A DNA stretch of 9,430 nt from Balneolales bacterium (GTDB lineage Bacteria; Bacteroidota; Rhodothermia; Balneolales; Natronogracilivirgulaceae), in assembly GCA_007131625.1 (NCBI GenBank), contig SLQC01000223.1:1-9430 (forward strand), written 5' to 3'. The notes beneath the pieces are model-generated. The model worked only from the letters and a program-made list of their open reading frames with translations, had not been told where the DNA came from and did no database searches. How positions within the stretch are numbered: position 1 is the stretch's first letter; each line of letters opens with the position of its first letter. The position numbers and the translations under genes were made by a program. This document shows positions 1 through 5,761 of the stretch, in pieces.

Positions 1-578
1 AATTGCCGTAAGCTGAGGCAGGCATCGCGAGCCACATCGTCCACAGAGTACGCATTCCCGGCAAGCTGCAATTTCCGAAGAGCCTGATCAAAGGGTAACA
101 TCTCTTGAATATTCGCCATTTTCTTCAAAAGATAGGTCTGCACCCGGGCATTGATTTTTTCGGGTTGATCAGTCTCTCTCAACTCATCAATCAAACAGCT
201 GATATCACTGTCGAGGATATCAAATCCATCAATCCCGTCATCAATTATCTCGGTCATCGGTATACCCAAAAAACGATACAGGCCTCCGGGCTGAAAGCCG
301 ATCATGACAGCGCGGTGGTCGTGCGACAATTCGATATCCACAGAAGTAAGCTGCGGTCCAACCACAACACAGGCGGATTGCCGTTTAAACTCCGTGTCAT
401 CAATCTTTTTAGCTCTAATGGGACTGTTCAGATAAAAAATGATGCAATGTACCGGTGTGGGAGGATAAGAATATACCTTTTTAGCGGTACCATCCCACGG
501 CAATACCCCTTTAACCATGACCATCTTTATCAATGGCAACAGTAAAGGGTGCGGATCAAATACCTGAGTTGTATTCAT
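1..578 (-). CDS. AraC-family transcriptional regulator with DUF6597-like N-terminal domain (partial, C-terminus beyond the left edge)
   Basis: Translating the minus strand from ATG at 578 gives an uninterrupted frame of 192 codons that runs off the left edge. Residues 1-120 or so look like the DUF6597 cupin-like sensor domain that precedes AraC HTH domains: a YPPTPVHCIIFY strand region, then VVVGPQLTSVDIEL, then IGFQPGGLYRFLGIPMTEI, matching the usual 'GP.T ... v.F.PgG...llg.P..e' pattern. Residues about 173-192 contain YSVDDVARDACLSLRQ, the first helix-turn-helix of an AraC/XylS DNA-binding domain; the second HTH must lie outside the window. Such proteins are cytoplasmic one-component regulators; the ligand and targets are unknown here. 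An in-frame TTG nine codons upstream is an alternative start. No clear Shine-Dalgarno is visible. A plus-strand open frame at 105-545 is its antisense shadow. Family assignment is confident; the target genes are not deducible. Confidence 0.87.
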   Translation of the reverse strand, partial: MNTTQVFDPHPLLLPLIKMVMVKGVLPWDGTAKKVYSYPPTPVHCIIFYLNSPIRAKKIDDTEFKRQSACVVVGPQLTSVDIELSHDHRAVMIGFQPGGLYRFLGIPMTEIIDDGIDGFDILDSDISCLIDELRETDQPEKINARVQTYLLKKMANIQEMLPFDQALRKLQLAGNAYSVDDVARDACLSLRQ

Positions 579-619
579 ATCGACAAACCGCAGTTGATGA
601 TTCAAAGAGACACTTTATT

Positions 620-638
620 ACAATATACAATATACAAA
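620..638 (-). repeat. 7-base tandem repeat in the AraC-gene upstream region
   Basis: The plus strand reads ACAATAT twice in tandem, followed by a partial third copy (ACAAA). On the minus strand this is a TTGTATA repeat, 42 bases upstream of the AraC-type start codon. It is AT-rich and could hold promoter elements or repeated regulator half-sites, for example for autoregulation. No convincing -35/-10 pair was assigned, so function is inferred only from position. Confidence 0.35.
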
Positions 639-699
639 TCGAATAAAAACAGTCTTTAGCAAGCTGGTGGTGTAAAATTAATGCCGTATAGACACATTA

Positions 700-709
700 C
701 AGGTACCTG
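700..709. repeat. 10-base perfect palindrome in the gap between the LamG gene and the AraC gene
   Basis: CAGGTACCTG is a perfect dyad in the 173-base gap after the LamG-protein stop. On the minus strand an overlapping hairpin (ACAGG / CCTGT, 6-base loop) could form, but no T-run follows, so a standard intrinsic terminator is not supported. It could be a protein binding site or chance. Nothing else gene-like was seen in this gap. Confidence 0.3.
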
Positions 710-751
710 CCTGTCTGACTGAAACATGGATGTCGATTTGCAAGCCGGGTA

Positions 752-3619
752 TTATTTAACCAATGCCATTTTGCCCGTTAATACGACATTTGCTGCCTGC
801 AACCGGTACAGGTATAGACCACTGGACAGATTGTGAGCATTGAAAGTAACCGTATGCCAACCGGCCGGATGGGTTGAACCATTTGCAAGCACCGCGACCC
901 TTCTTCCGAGGGCATCATATACGGTGATAGTAATGTCTGTTTTTTCAGGCAATCCGTAACGAATAGTGGTAATGGGATTAAAAGGATTGGGATAATTCCC
1001 CGAAAGTGTGAATACGGCAGGAATTTCAATCGACCCAGATTCTGCCGAGACGGGAATACCCGAGGCGGCAAATGTTGCATCCCCTAAAAGTATAGCCGTC
1101 TTGGGGGAATGATCAGATGCGTATGTTGTTTTTCCGTGAAGCTCGTCAAACCGGAAGTAGGTGGCAAGGTACTCTTCATTACCCATTAAGAGATCACGGT
1201 GTCGGTCTCTTATTTCAAACATGCTTTTACCGGAACTCCAGATTCTGACTTCATCGATCAGACCGACAAAGAAGTTCCCGTTACCTGTTGCATTGGCTCC
1301 AATTACCAGATCTCCGTTATTAGCTCGAGTATTTCCGGAAGTCAAGCGGGTACCGGCCAACTCACCATTGACATAGATGTTAATATTACCGCTGTCATAT
1401 ACGCCTGCAAGGTGAACCCATTCACCCGGTGGAATGGGTTCTGTGGCAGTTGCAGAATAGGCAGTGCTATATATATAAAAGCGTGGTGTACGTGCATCTC
1501 CGCTTCCTGTAAGTTCGAGCCGGTAATCGATTTGCGAGCCGACCGATTTGTCCAGGATAATTGCGTTATCGTCACTCGAGGCGTCGTAATTGATCCAGGC
1601 CTCAATGGTTAATGACTGGCTGCCCATATCCAGCGACGGTCTGTCCGTGGCTCTGGCATACCCGAGACCCCCCAACGAGAGAGCATTGCCCATGGGGTTG
1701 TCGGAAACAGTTACGGAAGCCGGGTAAGAAAAGTCGCTCTCCTGTCCATCGACAATAGAAGTAACTTCATAGAAGTATTTGTGAGACAAAGAAACGTCTG
1801 TGTCTATATAGGACGTCTGGTTTGCATTAAAGCTTTCGATGCTCTGCCTGTCATTGCCGGAGAATGATGTTGAACGGTATATGACATACTCATCGGCATT
1901 TGTGTCAAATCTCCCGGTCCACTGAAGGAAGGATTGTTGATCTGACAATTTGCCATAGATCTTCGGAGGAACAGGATAGGCGCCCGATGCAACGATTGAA
2001 GCATTACCGACAAATTCAAGCGTGCCCGGCATTGACGATCGATAAGCGGTTTGCACTCCGACATCATCAAACCTGTAGCAAGCCCGCAGATGTTCTTCGT
2101 TTCCGAATAATTGTTTTGTCATTTGTTGACGTAATTCATCCTGTGTAAAGGCACGATCCCAGATACGGATCTCGTCAGTTTGGCCACTGTAGAACTGGCC
2201 CGTACCGGTATGGTTAGCTCCAACAATCAGCGGAGCATTATTGATACGACTGTCGAAGGAAGTTTCCCGCATTCCACTAAGTTCTCCATTGATGTAAACC
2301 ATCAGATTTGTACCATTATGGATTCCGGCAACATGAGTCCACTCACCATAAGGGATCCCGTGTGAGGAAACCGCGGAGTAGGAAGTGCTGTATATGTAAA
2401 ATCCCAGGGCTGTTTCTTCTCCGCTTCCTTCCAGCCGCAATTCGTAATCAATCAGATTTCCATCTCTTTTGGTGAGAATCACCGCATTTTCCTGACTGAG
2501 TCCGTCATGTTTTATCCAGGCTTCGACGGTAAACGGTGGCTTGACCAGATTAAGGGAGGCCCGGTCAGATGCTCTTGCATGAGATGAACCATCCAGTGCA
2601 AGGCTTCCGCCGCCACCGGTGGCATATGGCGTAACGGCTACAGAATATGAAAAGTCACTTTCTTCACTGTTCTCATTGATGGACGTAATTTGGTAATAAT
2701 AAGTGGTACCGTTTGAAAGTTCGCCATCGAAATACTCGTCGTTCCCTGAAGCGATGGTTGCTATAAGCGTTCTGTCTGCATAATCTGATACCGATGACCT
2801 ATAAATCTTGTATGTATTTGAGGATATGGCATTCTCGCGATTGTGCCATAACAGCCGTGCGCCGGCATTCACCGGCAATGCAAACAGATCCGGAGGAACC
2901 GGAAAAATGCCTGTTTCAATTATTTCGGCATTTAAATGCAATGCCAGATCATTACCACCGGCACTGTCGTTGCTATTGCCCGAAAAGGAATAATTAGCAG
3001 CCAGATTAGATTCATTGCCCGAAAGTGCGTTGAACAGATTGTCATTTATTTCTGTTACGGTGCGTGCCTGGCTCCAGATGCGCACCTCGTCAATTTCGCC
3101 ACTGAAAAATCGATCGTTTTTTGTGTAATCAGCACCAATTACCAAATCTTCGTTATTAGCGCGTGAATTGCCGGAAACCGATCTCGAGCCTTCAAGTTTG
3201 CCGTTTATGTAAACAGACATTGAAGTACCATTATAGGATCCGGCTATGTGTGTCCAGCGGCCGGGAGGGATTCCAGACTCTGAGGTGGCGTGATAAACCG
3301 TACTGTAGATTAAGAACCGGACGGTAACTTCTTCACCGCTGCCGAAAAGCGAAAGTTCATAATCCACAAGGTTACCGTCACGTTTGCTGATAATTACGGC
3401 ATTTTCACCGGAGTTTCCATCATGCTTAATCCAGGCTTCCATTGCAAAAGAATTGGAACCCATACCAAGAGCTTCATTATCAGCAGATGAGGCATAACTG
3501 CTTCCATCCAGTTTAAGACTTCCACGATCAGCAAAAACATCAAAGATCAAACCAGATAACAGCAGATATAAAAAGGCCATGAATATGGAACACGGCCAAA
3601 AGGCAAGTGTGTTTTTCAT
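752..3619 (-). CDS. Secreted multidomain LamG/fibronectin-III protein with T9SS C-terminal sorting domain
   Basis: This is a 955-residue protein starting at ATG 3619; an in-frame TTG at 3631 would add four residues, but the ATG gives a classical MKN signal peptide (hydrophobic stretch to about residue 29, possible cleavage after VFA). Three concanavalin A-like LamG/LamG-like jellyroll domains follow at about 35-235, 338-545 and 644-855, each with the EAWI(K/N) strand, IYST.Y, W(T/V)H.AG, VY(I/V)NG.L.G and the DE(V/I)RIW signature. FN3-like domains (KIYRSS... YYYQITSI; VIYRSTS... YFYEVTSI) at about 240-332 and 549-640 separate them. Residues 869-955 form the T9SS type A sorting domain (GNYPNPFNP, VYDALGR, LSSGLYLYRL). 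The protein should cross the outer membrane through T9SS and be surface-attached or released; glycan binding or adhesion is inferred from the LamG domains. No catalytic domain is visible. It lies 96 bases downstream of the propeller gene. Confidence 0.93.
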   Translation of the reverse strand: MKNTLAFWPCSIFMAFLYLLLSGLIFDVFADRGSLKLDGSSYASSADNEALGMGSNSFAMEAWIKHDGNSGENAVIISKRDGNLVDYELSLFGSGEEVTVRFLIYSTVYHATSESGIPPGRWTHIAGSYNGTSMSVYINGKLEGSRSVSGNSRANNEDLVIGADYTKNDRFFSGEIDEVRIWSQARTVTEINDNLFNALSGNESNLAANYSFSGNSNDSAGGNDLALHLNAEIIETGIFPVPPDLFALPVNAGARLLWHNRENAISSNTYKIYRSSVSDYADRTLIATIASGNDEYFDGELSNGTTYYYQITSINENSEESDFSYSVAVTPYATGGGGSLALDGSSHARASDRASLNLVKPPFTVEAWIKHDGLSQENAVILTKRDGNLIDYELRLEGSGEETALGFYIYSTSYSAVSSHGIPYGEWTHVAGIHNGTNLMVYINGELSGMRETSFDSRINNAPLIVGANHTGTGQFYSGQTDEIRIWDRAFTQDELRQQMTKQLFGNEEHLRACYRFDDVGVQTAYRSSMPGTLEFVGNASIVASGAYPVPPKIYGKLSDQQSFLQWTGRFDTNADEYVIYRSTSFSGNDRQSIESFNANQTSYIDTDVSLSHKYFYEVTSIVDGQESDFSYPASVTVSDNPMGNALSLGGLGYARATDRPSLDMGSQSLTIEAWINYDASSDDNAIILDKSVGSQIDYRLELTGSGDARTPRFYIYSTAYSATATEPIPPGEWVHLAGVYDSGNINIYVNGELAGTRLTSGNTRANNGDLVIGANATGNGNFFVGLIDEVRIWSSGKSMFEIRDRHRDLLMGNEEYLATYFRFDELHGKTTYASDHSPKTAILLGDATFAASGIPVSAESGSIEIPAVFTLSGNYPNPFNPITTIRYGLPEKTDITITVYDALGRRVAVLANGSTHPAGWHTVTFNAHNLSSGLYLYRLQAANVVLTGKMALVK
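1208..3517 (-). repeat. Three diverged LamG module repeats (period about 305 codons)
   Basis: Three homologous coding segments lie at about 3041-3517, 2117-2605 and 1208-1684, separated by FN3-like spacers at about 2624-2902 and 1700-1975. Matching landmarks include LDGSSYA / LDGSSHA / LGGLGYA at the start, then EAWIKHDG / EAWIKHDG / EAWINYDA, and a DEVRIW / DEIRIW / DEVRIW end. The amino-acid repeats are clear while the DNA has diverged, which indicates old internal duplication rather than a recent or unstable repeat. Confidence 0.85.
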
Positions 3620-3647
3620 GAGAATATTCAATCTCGTTTCGGAGGGG

Positions 3648-3685
3648 ATGTTAAGCGTAAATTACTGAAAAAACTTAACATTATA
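3648..3685 (-). promoter_or_regulatory. Inverted repeat and -10-like box upstream of the LamG gene
   Basis: The plus strand has ATGTTAAG (3648-3655) and its exact reverse complement CTTAACAT (3674-3681), with an 18-base spacer. A minus-strand TATAAT (3680-3685) overlaps the distal arm. The corresponding -35 position (about 3703-3708, 17-base spacing) reads TTTCCG, a weak match. The dyad could be an operator over a promoter for the LamG gene, or part of its leader. Promoter activity is inferred from sequence only. Confidence 0.4.
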
Positions 3686-3703
3686 TGATAAGCAAGACCT
3701 ACC

Positions 3704-3715
3704 GGAAAATTTTCC
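3704..3715. repeat. 12-base perfect palindrome abutting the propeller-gene stop codon
   Basis: GGAAAATTTTCC is a perfect 12-base palindrome ending exactly next to the TAA stop (3716-3718) of the propeller gene and overlapping the weak -35-like position of the LamG-gene promoter candidate. It is not GC-rich and no T-run follows on the minus strand, so it does not look like an intrinsic terminator. An operator role is possible; chance cannot be excluded. Confidence 0.35.
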
Positions 3716-5089
3716 TTAATTCACCAGGACCATCTTCCTCGTTGCCGAGAATTCTCCGGTATCGAGTCGGTAGAAGTAGACGCCACTCGTCAGATTCCCG
3801 GCGTCCCAGGCGTAGTGATGCCGTCCGGCGTTGAGCCGCTGTGACACCACTGTGAACACTTCGCGGCCCAGCGCGTCATAGACCGCCAGCCTGACGTCCG
3901 CCGGTTCGGGCAGATCGAAGGCGAATGTCGTGGATGGATTGAACGGGTTCGGATAATTGCCGTGGAGAACGATCCGATCTGGAATCCCAGAGTTGGCAGG
4001 CTCGCGTTCTGCGGAAGTCACCACACCGGTTTCATTGAACACGGCCAACCCTTCGTCCGTCCCGATCCACTTGTTTCCGTTTTGATCGATGGCGATCGCA
4101 TTAACGTTAAGTCGGACGAGTTCTGTGTTCTCGGTATCGTATACGGTCCAGACTTCCCCATCGAAATGGGCCAGAGCGCCAAGTGCACCAACCCACGGAT
4201 TTTCATCCCGATCCAGAGCTATTGACGTAATTTTACCGTCGATGCCAGGGTCGTGAGAAGTGACGGTCTCGCCGTCAAAGTGCTGCACGGCCTCTGAAAA
4301 AGTACCCACCCATACGTCTCCGCCCGGCGCGACAGCAATAGAACTGAATAGCTGTTCTCCACCACTGGCACCGACGAATACCGACGCTCTGCTTTCTCCG
4401 TCGAAACGACTTACTGTGCCGCCGAGAGCAAGCCATATTATTCCGTCCTTATCCACCACGCCGGCCGAATATCCGGTCAATCCTGCGCGCAAGTAAAGTC
4501 GCTGGTCAATCTCGGAGAGAGCGGAGTGTGCCGACCAGTCAACTCCATCATAATGAGACAAAGTAAAACCACTCGCCGGAATCGCCCAGCCAGTACCGCT
4601 GAACCCAAATCCAATATTTCTGATATCATTGCTGTGCAACCCGGAATTGGAAGTGTCGATTCCGACCCACCTCCTACCGCCGAAGTGGGCTAGACCTAAT
4701 CCGACCAGTTCTCCATCTATAGTGTCACCAACGGCAGCCCACACCGAGGGAAGCGTTCTCGTACTAGTTCTACTCGCCGAACTCTGAGACTCGGCCGCCA
4801 CTGAAAAAATATGTGAACCCTGAAGCCGAAATGTAGTCCATCGTTGCCCATCGAGGCGCGCAATGCCAGTGTCGGTCCCAATCCAGGCCACGCCGTCGCC
4901 GCCAATCGCCAATGACGTGATGTTATTACTCGGAAGGTTGGAATTATCCGTGTCATAAATGATCCATTCGCCATCCGTGATCGACCCGACTACCGAGAAC
5001 TCACCCGGGTCAACCTGCGCATAAAGGGGAGCAGAAGGCACACCACAGAGAAACAGAATGAAAACCGTGATTCTGGATACCATAGACAT
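3716..5089 (-). CDS. Secreted two-component-regulator-type beta-propeller repeat protein with T9SS C-terminal sorting domain
   Basis: The chosen start, ATG 5089 (or 5083), begins MSMVSRITVFILFLCGVPSA, a good signal peptide with possible cleavage after LYA, giving 457 residues. An upstream in-frame ATG at 5179 would add 30 polar residues that bury the signal peptide, so it is disfavoured. The body (about residues 40-355) has propeller-blade repeats of the 'regulator propeller' type: SLAIGGDGVAWIGTDTGIAR, GVVDKDGIIWLALG, SIAVAPGGDVWVGT, SIALDRDENPWVGALG and AIAIDQNGNKWIGTDEG, several followed by a (R/H)(F/L)DG..W strand. Residues about 371-457 are a T9SS sorting domain (GNYPNPFNP, VYDALGRE, LTSGVYFYRL). 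There is no histidine kinase or other catalytic domain, so this is a stand-alone extracellular propeller, probably for binding or scaffolding. The gene is more GC-rich than the LamG gene. The first blades are less regular. Confidence 0.9.
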   Translation of the reverse strand: MSMVSRITVFILFLCGVPSAPLYAQVDPGEFSVVGSITDGEWIIYDTDNSNLPSNNITSLAIGGDGVAWIGTDTGIARLDGQRWTTFRLQGSHIFSVAAESQSSASRTSTRTLPSVWAAVGDTIDGELVGLGLAHFGGRRWVGIDTSNSGLHSNDIRNIGFGFSGTGWAIPASGFTLSHYDGVDWSAHSALSEIDQRLYLRAGLTGYSAGVVDKDGIIWLALGGTVSRFDGESRASVFVGASGGEQLFSSIAVAPGGDVWVGTFSEAVQHFDGETVTSHDPGIDGKITSIALDRDENPWVGALGALAHFDGEVWTVYDTENTELVRLNVNAIAIDQNGNKWIGTDEGLAVFNETGVVTSAEREPANSGIPDRIVLHGNYPNPFNPSTTFAFDLPEPADVRLAVYDALGREVFTVVSQRLNAGRHHYAWDAGNLTSGVYFYRLDTGEFSATRKMVLVN

Positions 5090-5235
5090 TATGACTTCGG
5101 CCAAAAGTTTGAGAGCGCTACTGGTGCCCGAGTAGTACCGGCAGGCGGAAGCGTGCAGGCGTTCTACTTCTGGGTTCATCTGGTCGTTGCCAACAGCCGG
5201 CTAAAACTTATTAATCTTCAACGACATTATTATAA

Positions 5236-5264
5236 AGTTTATGGTATAAGATTATAAATGTCAA
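5236..5264 (-). promoter_or_regulatory. Sigma70-like promoter candidate for the propeller gene
   Basis: On the minus strand TTGACA (5259-5264) is followed after exactly 17 bases by TAAACT (5236-5241), giving an expected start of transcription near 5229, about 140 bases before the preferred start codon at 5089 (50 bases before ATG 5179). The surrounding 5210-5290 is very AT-rich. If the host uses the Bacteroidota primary-sigma consensus rather than TTGACA/TATAAT, this match could be fortuitous. Confidence 0.45.
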
Positions 5265-5285
5265 ATCAATAATTAACAAATATAT

Positions 5286-5296
5286 ATGTTAAGCGT
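5286..5296. promoter_or_regulatory. 11-base motif shared with the LamG-gene upstream region
   Basis: ATGTTAAGCGT occurs here, about 22 bases upstream of the -35-like TTGACA of the propeller gene, and again in the same orientation at 3648-3658 upstream of the LamG gene. A related inverted copy (GCTTAACA) lies at 5529-5536. Position and exact identity suggest a shared regulator site for the two T9SS genes; this is inference. Confidence 0.35.
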
Positions 5297-5551
5297 CATA
5301 AGTCATTTCTACCAATTTGGACTTGCTGTTTGGTGCAGGATTTGTATAAACCACATGCAAAAATCAAGGCCGGCTTCTCATGACTTCTCCTCCCCTACAG
5401 CACCTTAATTGGCCAATTGCTTCAACTCATCACTTCCTGCATACATTAGTTAAAGCATGTGGACAAAAACTGGAAAATGCGTTTATTCCTCGCCATACAC
5501 ATTGACAGCCAGAAGGTTTTGATCCATGCTTAACAAGCAGCGGAAATCATT
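5297..5551. other. Part of a long gap with no confident gene
   Basis: Together with 5090-5296, this stretch separates the lyase region from the propeller gene by several hundred bases. On the plus strand only a 41-codon ATG frame (5380-5505) was seen, without a good ribosome site or recognisable features. Both strands carry frequent stops. Apart from the palindrome at 5407-5418 nothing functional was identified. Together with the VOC-like remnant next to it, the gap may be a decayed region left by deletion. Confidence 0.5.
5407..5418. repeat. 12-base perfect palindrome AATTGGCCAATT
   Basis: A perfect self-complementary 12-mer sits in the middle of the long gap, about 143 bases upstream of the -35-like element of the propeller gene. 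Such dyads can be operator sites, but no regulator can be assigned. Confidence 0.3.
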
Positions 5552-5761
5552 TCAGGTGCCAGGGGTGCGGGTCACCAGGTGTATGATATTTGCCGGACTC
5601 GAAATCCAGAATCCATCAAATCCGGGAGGGAGATCCTCAATTTCATCACGTCGATGACATCCCTGTTGTTCAAGGTACCCGGCTGCCGCTTCCACATCAT
5701 CAGCCTCGTCTATTACAGTGTCTGATTCATTGTTGAACTTCCATCCAGGCAGAGGAAACAC
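5552..5761 (-). pseudogene. Possible 5'-truncated VOC/glyoxalase-like remnant
   Basis: A 69-codon minus-strand frame opens at GTG 5761, overlaps the last 35 bases of the lyase gene in a different frame, and stops at 5552. From about residue 12 it reads like the C-terminal half of a vicinal-oxygen-chelate domain: DDVEAAAGYLEQQG (helix), then a strand, then GFWISSPANIIHLVTR, which parallels the usual 'G.W..DPDGN.iELv' ending, with SSPAN in place of DPDGN and His where the metal-binding Glu often lies. Codons start with G unusually often, as real coding sequence does. A full VOC protein is about 120-140 residues, so the N-terminal half is missing; upstream sequence in this frame overlaps lyase coding sequence. 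It could instead be a chance open frame or a small real protein. Homology was judged by eye only. Confidence 0.35.

Noticed and set aside
105..545. Plus-strand 146-codon open frame
   Set aside because: It is antisense to the AraC-type gene, whose translation shows clear family motifs; the plus-strand protein has no recognisable features.
5090..5179. 30-residue extension of the propeller protein to ATG 5179
   Set aside because: The segment is polar and precedes a good signal peptide beginning at 5089, so the downstream start is preferred. It is not excluded, since the candidate promoter lies upstream of both.
5380..5505. 41-codon plus-strand ORF in the long gap
   Set aside because: No good ribosome site, no recognisable composition or motif, and many such frames are expected by chance.
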